DNA from: Crossiella sp. SN42
GTDB lineage: Bacteria > Actinomycetota > Actinomycetes > Mycobacteriales > Pseudonocardiaceae
Assembly (NCBI RefSeq): GCF_023897065.1
Contig: NZ_JAMHIV010000029.1
Span: 62,001-126,000 of the forward strand
Direction of reading: 5' to 3'
DNA length: 64,000 nucleotides
Within the stretch, counting starts at the first letter, position 1, and each line of letters begins with the position of its first letter. The position numbers and the translations under genes were made by a program. Positions 1 to 7,497 of the stretch are shown here, one piece after another. The notes under the pieces were generated by a model. It searched no databases. It was given only the letters and a program-made list of their open reading frames with translations, and had not been told where the DNA came from.

Positions 1-1
1 G

Positions 2-37
2 CTCGACTTCGCCGCGATCGAGTCCGGCGCGGACTAG
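2..37 (+). CDS. Possible C-terminal end of an upstream gene (partial)
   Basis: One frame reads eleven codons (LDFAAIESGAD) and then TAG, and a hairpin follows at once, as expected for the end of a gene entering from the left. Upstream of an OtsB-type gene one might expect trehalose-6-phosphate synthase, but eleven residues are not enough to identify it. This is a weak call that rests on the stop codon and terminator context only. Confidence 0.35.
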   Translation, partial: LDFAAIESGAD

Positions 38-53
38 TCACTGGTTCCACACT

Positions 54-87
54 TGAGTCCCGGTCGCGGAAATCGCGGCCGGGCTCA
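54..87. terminator. Hairpin terminator after the partial gene
   Basis: Inverted repeat of about 15 bp (TGAGTCCCGGTCGCG paired with CGCGGCCGGGCTCA, one bulge) around a GAAAT loop. It lies directly after the partial reading frame that ends at base 37. There is no T-run, as is usual in high-GC actinomycetes. Confidence 0.5.
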
Positions 88-254
88 GTCGTGGGAACGG
101 GCTTTCCCGGTTCCGGAGAACGAACCGGAACTCCTGTCCGCAGTACTGCGGCGGCGGCGTATGAACGCCTTCGAAACTAGCCAGAATCCGGTGCGGCCCC
201 GCGTTAGTGTCGCCGCCTGCGACACGGGGTCGCGGTCGTGGTGAAGGAGTTCCC

Positions 255-2876
255 GTGGGTCAGTTCAGCGACGCCGGGGTGGCCCGCACGTCGAGTCCGC
301 CGGTGGCGGCGCCCGCCGCCGGGCTGACCGTGGTGCCCGAGCGCACCGCGGCCGCCGCGCTGCCCGCCGAGCTGCGCCGGGCGGTCGTGCAGCTGGCCCG
401 CACGCCAAGGTTGCTCATCGCCTGCGACTACGACGGCACCCTGGCCCCGATCGTGGCCGATCCCGAGCGGGCCCAGCCATTGCCGGAGTCGGTGAACGCG
501 TTGCGGTCGCTGGCCGCGCTGCCGTCCACCACGGTCGCGGTCATCTCCGGCCGGGCGCTGCGGGACCTGGCCACCCTGTCCCGGCTGCCGGCCGAGGTGC
601 ACCTGGTGGGCTCGCACGGCTCGGAGTTCGACGTCGGCTTCGTGCACCAGCTCGCCCCCGCCGCCAAGGACCGCCTCACCAGGGTCCGTCGCGCGCTGGA
701 AGCCCTGACCGCGAACACCCCCGGCGTGCACCTGGAGTTCAAGCCGGCCTCGGTCGCCGTGCACGTCCGCCGCGCCGATCCCGAGGTCGGCGAACGCGTC
801 TTCGCCGCCGTCCGGCAAGGCCCGTGCACCTGGCCGGACATCCAGGTCACCGAAGGAAAAGCGGTGATCGAGCTGGCCGTGATCCGCACCGACAAGGGTC
901 ACGCCCTGGACGTGCTCCGGCACCAGGTGGCCGCCTCGGCCGCGTTGTTCATCGGCGACGACGTCACCGACGAGAAGGCCTTCCAGGCCCTGGCCGGACC
1001 GGACCTGGGCATCAAGGTCGGCGACGGGCAGACCGCGGCGCAGTACCGCCTCCCGGACACCCCCGAGGTCGCCCTGGTGCTGGCCTTCTTGCTGGAGGAA
1101 CGGCGGAACTGGCTCTACGGTGAGCAGGCGGTGCCGATCGAACGCCTGACCATGCTGGCCAACGAGCGCTCGGTCGCCCTGGTCACCCCGGACGCCCGGC
1201 TGACCTGGCTGTGCCACCCGGAACCCGACTCGGCCGCGGTCTTCGCCGACCTGTTGGGCGGGCCGTCCGCGGGCCACTTCTCCATCAAGCCGGAGCGCAA
1301 CGGCCTGCCGCTGGGCCAGCGTTACGTGCCGGGCACCATGACGGTGGAAACGCGCTGGTCCAAGCTGCTGGTCACCGACTACCTGGACCACTACGCGCAG
1401 CCGCAGCGCACCGACCTGATCCGGGTGATCTCCGGTGACACCACCGCGCTGGTCACCTTCGCGCCGCGGCCGGAGTTCGGCCAGGTCCCGGTGTCGCTGG
1501 TGGCCGAACCCGGTGGCCTGCGCGTGCTGGGCACCACCGACCCGATCGTGCTGCGTTCCCCCGGCGTCGACTGGGAGATCGTCTCCGACGGCCAGCACGA
1601 CACCGCCCAGGCCGTGATCACGGTCCGCCCGGATGCCCCGGTGGTGCTGGAACTGCGTTGCGGCACCAGCGATCTGACCGCCGCCGCCCCGGAAGCCGAA
1701 CGCCGCGCCCGCGCCGACGCGTACTGGACCGAGTGGCTCGCCGCCCTGAACCTGCCCCGCACCCAGCGCGATCTGGTGGCCCGCTCCGCGCTCACCCTGC
1801 GCGGCCTCCAGCACGGCGAAACCGGCGCTTTCCTGGCCGCGGCCACCTCCTCGCTGCCGGAGGAGATCGGCGGGGTCCGCAACTGGGACTACCGCTACTG
1901 CTGGGTCCGCGACGCCGCTCTCTCCGCGCAAGCGTTGGTATCACTGGGATCCCTCGCCGAGGCCGAGTCCTACTTGAACTGGGTGCACCGGGTGCTGGCC
2001 ACCCTGACCGGCCCGGAACGCCTGCACCCGCTCTACACCCTGCACGGCACCACCCTCGGCCCGGAAGCCGTGCTGGACACCCTGCCCGGCTATGCGGGCT
2101 CCCGCCCCGTCCGCGTCGGAAACCTGGCCAACCAACAGGTCCAGCTCGACGTCTTCGGTCCGGTCGTGGACCTGGTGAAGAAGCTCAGCGACGCCAGGGG
2201 CAAGCTCACCGACGACGACTGGCGCATGGTCGAAGCCATGGCGGAAGCCGTCACCCGCCGCTGGCACGAGCCCGACCACGGCATCTGGGAGGAGCGCGCC
2301 GCGCCGCGGCACCGCGTGTACTCCAAGGTCATGTGCTGGGTCACTTTGGACCGCGCGATCGCGCTGGGGGAGACCTACGGTCGCGACCTGGATCCGAGCT
2401 GGATCCCGTTGCGGGACAACATTGCCGCGGATGTGCTGGAGCACGGCTGGAACGAGGAGGTCCAGTCCTTCACCACGGCCTACGACGGCACCGACCTGGA
2501 CGCCGCGACACTCCACATTGGACTCTCGGGACTGATTGATCCTGCGGATGAACGGTTCCAGGCCACGGTCACCGCGACCGAGGCGGAACTCCGGTCGGGT
2601 GTGACGGTGTACCGCTACCACCGCGACGATGGCCTGCCGGGCTCGGAGGGCGGCTGGCACCTGTGCGCGGCCTGGATGATCGAGGCCTACCTGCTCACCG
2701 GCCGCCGCACCGAGGCCGAGGAGCTGTTCCAGCAGATGGTGGACTGCGCCGGGCCGACCGGGCTGCTGCCGGAGGAGTACGACCCGGTGGCCGAGCGCTC
2801 GCTGGGCAACCACCCGCAGGCGTACTCGCACCTGGGCCTGATCCGCTGCGCCCAGCTGCTCGACGTGCTGGGCTAG
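255..2876 (+). CDS. Trehalose-6-phosphate phosphatase fused to a GH15-family glycoside hydrolase
   Basis: An 873-residue two-domain protein. The N-terminal half is an OtsB-type HAD phosphatase: the nucleophile motif DYDGTLAPI is near residue 57 and the distal GDDVTDEKAF is near residue 234. The C-terminal half (from about residue 290) is a GH15 glucoamylase/trehalase-like domain with GVRNWDYRYCWVRDA near residue 540 and GNHPQAYSHLGLI near residue 852. It would dephosphorylate trehalose-6-phosphate, and the second domain would hydrolyse an alpha-glucoside, possibly trehalose itself. I chose the GTG at 255 because AAGGAG lies 5 bases upstream; the longer frame from 207 has no comparable site. 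Substrate of the GH15 part is inferred from the family. Confidence 0.88.
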   Translation: MGQFSDAGVARTSSPPVAAPAAGLTVVPERTAAAALPAELRRAVVQLARTPRLLIACDYDGTLAPIVADPERAQPLPESVNALRSLAALPSTTVAVISGRALRDLATLSRLPAEVHLVGSHGSEFDVGFVHQLAPAAKDRLTRVRRALEALTANTPGVHLEFKPASVAVHVRRADPEVGERVFAAVRQGPCTWPDIQVTEGKAVIELAVIRTDKGHALDVLRHQVAASAALFIGDDVTDEKAFQALAGPDLGIKVGDGQTAAQYRLPDTPEVALVLAFLLEERRNWLYGEQAVPIERLTMLANERSVALVTPDARLTWLCHPEPDSAAVFADLLGGPSAGHFSIKPERNGLPLGQRYVPGTMTVETRWSKLLVTDYLDHYAQPQRTDLIRVISGDTTALVTFAPRPEFGQVPVSLVAEPGGLRVLGTTDPIVLRSPGVDWEIVSDGQHDTAQAVITVRPDAPVVLELRCGTSDLTAAAPEAERRARADAYWTEWLAALNLPRTQRDLVARSALTLRGLQHGETGAFLAAATSSLPEEIGGVRNWDYRYCWVRDAALSAQALVSLGSLAEAESYLNWVHRVLATLTGPERLHPLYTLHGTTLGPEAVLDTLPGYAGSRPVRVGNLANQQVQLDVFGPVVDLVKKLSDARGKLTDDDWRMVEAMAEAVTRRWHEPDHGIWEERAAPRHRVYSKVMCWVTLDRAIALGETYGRDLDPSWIPLRDNIAADVLEHGWNEEVQSFTTAYDGTDLDAATLHIGLSGLIDPADERFQATVTATEAELRSGVTVYRYHRDDGLPGSEGGWHLCAAWMIEAYLLTGRRTEAEELFQQMVDCAGPTGLLPEEYDPVAERSLGNHPQAYSHLGLIRCAQLLDVLG

Positions 2877-2938
2877 TCGCGCTGGCAGGAACAGGACATC
2901 GCCGGCGGGAGATCGGTCCAGCCGGTGAAGGTAGGAGG

Positions 2939-3886
2939 ATGGGCAACAAGACGGAGGCGAGCGGGCCGGTGTCTCCCGCCCGCTCCACCCGGCGGCCGGA
3001 ACACGAGCTGATCGCCACCGCGCTCCGGCCGCACCTCCGGCCCGCCGACCCCGCACCGGACGTGGTGGCGGTCGCGGTGGCGCGGGAACTGCCCGAGCTG
3101 GCCGCCGTGCTCCGGGCTCAGGACCGGCTGACGATCGTGCGGAAAGCGTTGGCGGACTTGCGGGTTGCCGCGGATTCCTGCCGCACCGATCCTAGGCTCG
3201 ACCTGGTCGAGGTCGGCACCTCGGTGGCCGACTGCCTGATCCGGCTGGGACGCCGCCTCAACCCCGGCGGCCGTCCGTCCGGCATTGAGTCCGGTGACGG
3301 GTTCCGGTCGGTGCGCAGGATGTTCAGCGAGCACCTCGAGCGCTGTGCCGGCGAACTGCCCCAGCAGGGCAACCCCCGACGGGGCAACTGGCAGCGTGCG
3401 CCCATCGAGGAGTGCCCGCCGCGCTCACCCAGCACGCAGCTGGCCAGGCTGAGCGCACTGACCGCGGCGTTGCCAGCCGCTGATCTTGACCGGCTGTGGG
3501 CCGAGCGGCTGACCCCGGTGCTGGACCGGTTCCGGTTCACCAGGTATCCCAGCGCGGAGGCCCGGCAGCACCTGATCCGGTTCCTGCTGGCCGGTCTGCC
3601 CGAACTGAAGAAGCTGGGACAGCTCCAGGTCTCGCTGGCCGAGGCAGAGCAGGAGCTGGACCTGCTGCGGGCGCGGACGGCCGCGCAGCGGCAGCAGTTC
3701 GGCATGGGCGAGGCGGAAGTGGTGTGGCGCAACACATTGGCCCGCGAGCTCCGGTCAGCGGCGAACGCGGTCATGGTCGGGGGCGCGCTCGGAGTCGGCT
3801 TCGGCGCGGCCTTTGACGTGGCCGCCAATGGGATCGCCCAGTCGTTGCGGGAACTGGCGGACCGGACAGAGGTGCCGAAGTGGTGA
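2939..3886 (+). CDS. Hypothetical protein, alpha-helical
   Basis: A 315-residue protein I do not recognise. It is rich in charged and leucine residues, with a probable coiled-coil stretch around residues 235-265 (LAEAEQELDLLRARTAAQRQ). Near the C terminus a Gly/Ala-rich hydrophobic patch (VMVGGALGVGFGAAFDVAA) could be a short membrane or oligomerisation segment. There are no catalytic motifs that I can name. AGGAGG abuts the ATG with no spacer, so the true start may lie slightly downstream. It follows the trehalose gene in the same direction with a 62-bp gap and is followed by a hairpin, so it may be co-transcribed. Confidence 0.6.
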   Translation: MGNKTEASGPVSPARSTRRPEHELIATALRPHLRPADPAPDVVAVAVARELPELAAVLRAQDRLTIVRKALADLRVAADSCRTDPRLDLVEVGTSVADCLIRLGRRLNPGGRPSGIESGDGFRSVRRMFSEHLERCAGELPQQGNPRRGNWQRAPIEECPPRSPSTQLARLSALTAALPAADLDRLWAERLTPVLDRFRFTRYPSAEARQHLIRFLLAGLPELKKLGQLQVSLAEAEQELDLLRARTAAQRQQFGMGEAEVVWRNTLARELRSAANAVMVGGALGVGFGAAFDVAANGIAQSLRELADRTEVPKW

Positions 3887-3892
3887 TCGGGG

Positions 3893-3926
3893 GGCGGGAC
3901 GGCCGGCCCCGCATCGGCCGTCCCGC
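3893..3926. terminator. Hairpin terminator
   Basis: GCGGGACGGCC and its complement GGCCGTCCCGC flank a short GC-rich loop seven bases after the stop of the upstream hypothetical gene. It is a plausible rho-independent-like terminator without a T-tract. Confidence 0.55.
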
Positions 3927-4191
3927 TCTTCCGATGTCCACCGGCCCCCTGCGGCCGGTGGACACGACGCGCCCAGCCCCGCTATCGAAGGCGGGCGCGG
4001 GTTCGGCGGCATCGTTTCCGCGTCGCTCCCTGATGACCCCGCCGACATCAGGCGTCGCGCGCCGGGAAATGGCCGCCGCTGCCTGGAAGAAATCCAGTTC
4101 CTGCCCCGCGAACCAGGAAAAGCATGAATGGAGGTCAACCTGTAATGGCGCGGTCGCAATGCGTGCGGATCGAGTGCGGAATCAGTGAGCC
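3927..4191. other. Non-coding stretch before the IS element
   Basis: With the preceding terminator this makes about 305 bases without a supportable gene. The short open frames here lack ribosome-binding sites and recognisable residues. I see no operator, RNA or repeat. It is simply the flank into which the IS5-like element inserted. Confidence 0.5.
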
Positions 4192-5117
4192 TTTGCCAAC
4201 CTGATCATGCGCTGGCGATCATGAGGGTCTGAACTGCGGCGATGAGCCGGTGGGCGGTGTTCGGGCTGGAGCGGATCTTCCGCAGGACCCGCCAGTTCTT
4301 CAGCTCGGCGTTGGCCCGCTCGCCGGGTCCACGGCGGCGGGCGTGGGCGGTGTTGACGTCCTTCTGCTTCCGGGACAGGCGCCGGCAGCGGCCGGTGCCC
4401 AGATCCTTCCGACGGCGCCGCTGCGGAACCGCGACCGTCGGCCCGGCGCCCTGATAGGCGGTGTCGGCCGCCGCGGGGATCTCGTGGGTGGCCAGCGCCT
4501 CGATGATCCCGTGCTCACGGGCAGCGCCCATGTCATCTCTCGCGCCGGGCAGCGGCGGCGAGATCCATACCAGCCGGCCAATCGGGTCGGCGACGACCTG
4601 CACGTTCAGCCCGTGGGCCTTGTGCTTGCCGGAGTAGAAGGCCCGGTCATAGCCCGATGTCATGCCTACCCGGTCGATGCGCAGCAAAGTGCCGTCGAGG
4701 ATCACGAACGCCTTGCGGCGGGCGACCTCGATCGCCTGGGCCAGGGTGGGAGCCATCGCGGCGAGCAGTTCGAGCGCCTCACGGATGTACCGGTACACCG
4801 TCGAGGTCCCGATGCGGAAGCCGCAGGCCAGGTCGGCGTAGGTCTCGCCCTTACGCAGGTGCGCGACCACGAGCAGCGCCTGCCGGCCGGGCGAGAGCTT
4901 CCGCCACCGGGTTCGGCGCTGGTTGCGCTGCGCTCGCAGCGCATCGGAGAGCACGCCGAGGGCGCGGCTGGACACGGTCATCCCGGACGGGTAGGACAGC
5001 ACGTTGAAGCTCCTGGTGGGACGTGTTGATCTAGGCAATCGCCCGTCTACCAGGAGGTTCGCCCATTCGAGGCCACGCCACGCTGCACACCGCTGACTGC
5101 CCGCCCAGGTCGGCAAA
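4192..5117. mobile_element. IS5-like insertion sequence, complete
   Basis: The element is bounded by terminal inverted repeats TTTGCCAACCTG (4192-4203) and the complement of TTTGCCGACCTG (5106-5117), matching in 11 of 12 bases. The transposase reads leftward and stops 2 bases inside the left repeat end. It is about 926 bp, a normal size for short IS5-group elements with one DDE transposase. I cannot see a clear target duplication. The right end lies two bases from the stop codon of the neighbouring methyltransferase gene. Confidence 0.75.
4205..5002 (-). CDS. IS5-family (DDE_Tnp_4 type) transposase
   Basis: A protein of about 265 residues. It has an N-terminal helix-turn-helix region (GRQALLVVAHLRKGETYADL then GTSTVYRYIREA). 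The DDE core begins at AFVILDGTLLRIDR, with YSGKHKAHGLNVQV and ADTAYQGAG in the middle and ERANAELKNWRVLRK near the end. This is the typical layout of actinomycete HARBI1/IS5-like transposases. I start it at the GTG at 5002 (VLSYPSGMTVSS) because relatives start there; the open frame continues further upstream. It looks intact. Confidence 0.85.
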   Translation of the reverse strand: MLSYPSGMTVSSRALGVLSDALRAQRNQRRTRWRKLSPGRQALLVVAHLRKGETYADLACGFRIGTSTVYRYIREALELLAAMAPTLAQAIEVARRKAFVILDGTLLRIDRVGMTSGYDRAFYSGKHKAHGLNVQVVADPIGRLVWISPPLPGARDDMGAAREHGIIEALATHEIPAAADTAYQGAGPTVAVPQRRRRKDLGTGRCRRLSRKQKDVNTAHARRRGPGERANAELKNWRVLRKIRSSPNTAHRLIAAVQTLMIASA

Positions 5118-5119
5118 AT

Positions 5120-5785
5120 TCATTCGTTACTTTTGGCGTCATGGCGCGCCAGCAGGTATCCGGCGGGGGGCTTGCCTGCCGCCGGAGCAACGATTCGCAG
5201 GCGTCCGAGCTCGGCGAAGTCGTGCTCGCGCAGTCGGTCGGCGAGCGCGTCGAGGGTCCACAGATACGCCGGTGACGCTCTGTGGTCGTACGGGACCCAA
5301 CCGTTGGCGTCTGCGGTGTCGGTGATCTGCACACCGATCAGCAGAGGTCCGCCCGGCTCTACCACTCGGGCGAACTCGGTCAGGACGCGCGGAAGCAGGT
5401 CCGGCGGCGTGTGGATCAACGAGAAGTGCGCCAGGATGCCCGCGATCGACTCGTCCCCTGCGTCGAGATGGAGCATAGAACCGACCTCGTAGCGCAGGTC
5501 GGGACGATACCGGCGGGCGATCGCGACCATGGCCGGTGACAGATCGATCCCGTAAGCCCGGATACCGGCTCGATCCAGGTGATCGGTCCACTGTCCGGGA
5601 CCGCAACCCGCATCGACCACAGCACCCACCGACCCACCGGCGCGGACGAGGTCGGCGAAGGCGTTGATCATCCCTGCTGACAGCGCATCGATGACTTGGT
5701 CGCCCTGTCGCACCATGTTGTCGTACAACTCGGCGACCTCGTCGTAGTCTCGGCGGGTCCGATCCAACGCTTCGTTCTCACTCAC
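5120..5785 (-). CDS. SAM-dependent class I methyltransferase
   Basis: A 221-residue Rossmann-fold methyltransferase. Motif I is VVDAGCGPGQWTDHL near residue 55, the acidic loop is YGIDLSPAMV, and the post-motif region contains ILAHFSLIHTPP and VEPGGPLLIGVQ. The family (Methyltransf_11/25) acts on small molecules or lipids; the substrate cannot be read from the sequence. The start is the GTG at 5785, which gives a normal N terminus (SENEALDRTRRDYDEVAELYD). It is squeezed between an IS element, whose end lies two bases past its stop, and a long palindromic element that begins 11 bases upstream of its start. It may therefore have lost its native promoter. Confidence 0.8.
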   Translation of the reverse strand: MSENEALDRTRRDYDEVAELYDNMVRQGDQVIDALSAGMINAFADLVRAGGSVGAVVDAGCGPGQWTDHLDRAGIRAYGIDLSPAMVAIARRYRPDLRYEVGSMLHLDAGDESIAGILAHFSLIHTPPDLLPRVLTEFARVVEPGGPLLIGVQITDTADANGWVPYDHRASPAYLWTLDALADRLREHDFAELGRLRIVAPAAGKPPAGYLLARHDAKSNE

Positions 5786-5795
5786 CCGCCGGACT

Positions 5796-5961
5796 CTAGG
5801 CCGTGTCGTCAAAGCCCCGCCCGCGGTAGCCGCGCCGGTTCGGCCGCTGGCGGCACGGCCGGAACGCCCGAATACGTCCGGTATGAGGGCGTCCCGGCCG
5901 CGCCACCAGCGGCCAAACCGATCACGACTCCCGCAGACGGGGCTTTGACGACACGGCCTAG
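5796..5961. repeat. Long palindromic element, copy 1 (MITE-like)
   Basis: A 166-bp imperfect palindrome. The outer arms start at CTAGGCCGTGTCGTC and end with the complementary GACGACACGGCCTAG; the first 24 bases of the arms match perfectly. An inner stem carries a CTGGCGGCACGGCCGGAACG-like core. A second element with the same core sits at 43432-43596. The CTAG at both ends resembles the YTAR target of IS701-type elements. It is probably a non-autonomous mobile element. Confidence 0.7.
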
Positions 5962-6164
5962 GGAACAGGTCGGGCGTAGGAGTGTCGGACACTCCAACCG
6001 CGAAGGCGAGGCGATCGATCCGTCCGCCCAGGACGGTGGGCACCACCTTTACCACCGCCCCCACCAAGCTGTCCACGACGGCCGCAGCGCTGGCACATCC
6101 ACTCCCGGGCCGCACGCTACGCCGCACAACCGCTGGCCAGCCCCCTCACCAGGTTGGCAAAGGC

Positions 6165-6959
6165 TCAGTGTTCGGCGAACTCGGTCAGCACCGGTCGTTT
6201 CGGCGGCACGCCCGCGCCCATCGAGATCCCGCGCAGCTGCCGCACCACGAACGGCGCCAGGTGCGACCCGGCCCAGCGCAGGTCGGCGTAGAGCCGCTGT
6301 CCCCTGGACGGCTCCGGCACCCCGGGCAGCGGCGCCCGCCAGTCCTCGGTCACCGGCAGGCCGAGCACCTCGGCGGTGCGCAGCGCGACCCTGCGGTGGC
6401 CCTCGGTGGCCAGGTGCACCCGGTCCGGGCACCAGTAGCGCCAGTCGGTGGTCCAGGAGCGGAAGGCCCACAGGTCCACCAGCAGGCAGTCGTGGCGGGC
6501 GGCGATGGCGTGCACGTGCGCGGTGTAGACGGCGATCTTGCCCCTGATCCGGCGCAGCAGGGAGCCCTGGTGCGGGTCGTAGCCGGTGAACACCAGCACC
6601 TGGCTGCCGGCCGCGCGCAGGTCGGCCACCACGTCCTCGAAGGCCGCGGCCACCTGGTCGGGATCGCTGCCGGGGCGGAGCAGGTCGTTGCCGCCGCCGT
6701 TGACCGTGACCAGCGCGGGCCGGGCGGCCACCGCCACCGGCACCTGCTCGGCGTGGATCTCGCCGATCAGCTTGCCGCGCACCGCGAGGTTGGCGTACCG
6801 GGCGCGCGGCTCGGTCTCGGCCAGCATCGCGGCCAGCCGGTCCGCCCAGCCCCGGTACCGGGCGTCCGGGCCGGGCTGGCAGGGCCTGCTGCCAGGGGCC
6901 GGATCGCACATGCCCTCAGTGAAGCTGTCCCCGATGGCGACCCAACTCTCCCAGCGCAT
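6165..6959 (-). CDS. SGNH/GDSL-family esterase or lipase
   Basis: A 264-residue SGNH hydrolase. Block I is AIGDSFTEG near residue 9 (catalytic Ser), block III is VNGGGNDLL near residue 90 (Asn), and the C-terminal block V is CPDRVHLATEGH near residue 185 (catalytic Asp and His). It has no signal peptide, so it is probably cytoplasmic. It would hydrolyse an ester of unknown structure. The ATG at 6959 has GGGGGA upstream. It stands alone. Confidence 0.85.
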   Translation of the reverse strand: MRWESWVAIGDSFTEGMCDPAPGSRPCQPGPDARYRGWADRLAAMLAETEPRARYANLAVRGKLIGEIHAEQVPVAVAARPALVTVNGGGNDLLRPGSDPDQVAAAFEDVVADLRAAGSQVLVFTGYDPHQGSLLRRIRGKIAVYTAHVHAIAARHDCLLVDLWAFRSWTTDWRYWCPDRVHLATEGHRRVALRTAEVLGLPVTEDWRAPLPGVPEPSRGQRLYADLRWAGSHLAPFVVRQLRGISMGAGVPPKRPVLTEFAEH

Positions 6960-7125
6960 CGCGCGTTCCCCCTGATCATTCGGCACGGTTATCGAGACAA
7001 CATCATCCGCTGCGCGGGCAGCCGCGCGTCGCGGGCGGTCGGTTTCACCCGATGGTGCTCTGTCCGGTGGCCCGCGCCCGGCACTACTCTGCCCTGGTCC
7101 GGTGATCGTGGGGAGGCGAGGTCCG

Positions 7126-7236
7126 GTGCTCGGCTGGTTGTACAGCGCGCCGTTGTGGGCATTGGCCATCGGTGGGGTCGTGCACTGGCGACGCACCCGG
7201 GACGAACCGCTGTACGCGGAGGACGAAGAGCCCTGA
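7126..7236 (+). CDS. Small single-pass membrane protein (putative)
   Basis: A 36-codon frame starting with GTG, with GGGGAGG about 10 bases upstream. The peptide begins with one hydrophobic segment (LGWLYSAPLWALAIGGVV), followed by a basic HWRRTR stretch and an acidic tail, the charge pattern expected of a small N-out membrane protein. No function is recognised. It is too short to be certain. Confidence 0.4.
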   Translation: MLGWLYSAPLWALAIGGVVHWRRTRDEPLYAEDEEP

Positions 7237-7285
7237 GCCCAGGCGCTCCCGGGTGGACTTCCGGGCAGGTCTGGAGGTCCGTCGG

Positions 7286-7330
7286 TACCGGTCGGCCCCG
7301 CGGTGCGCACGGGTGCGGGGCCGGTGGAGC
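7286..7330. terminator. Possible hairpin between small ORF and regulator gene
   Basis: CCGGTCGGCCCCGC and GCGGGGCCGG form an imperfect stem around GTGCGCACGGGT, about 55 bases after the small ORF. The rest of the gap to 7497 shows nothing else that I can name. Confidence 0.35.
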
Positions 7331-7497
7331 CGGCCATCGTGGTCACCCCGATCGGCCCGGCCACCGCCCGGTTCGAGGTGCGCGCCCGGTCAGGGAAGCC
7401 CATGGCGGTGGCGTTGTTGCGTGCGCGCGCATCGTCTCGGTGATCGTGGGACCTCACCGCACTTCTGGTAAACCGTCCTCGGGGAAAAGGGGACGAG

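Noticed and set aside
4250-5029. A 259-codon frame opposite the transposase
   Set aside because: It is a shadow of the IS5-like transposase and has no recognisable residues of its own.
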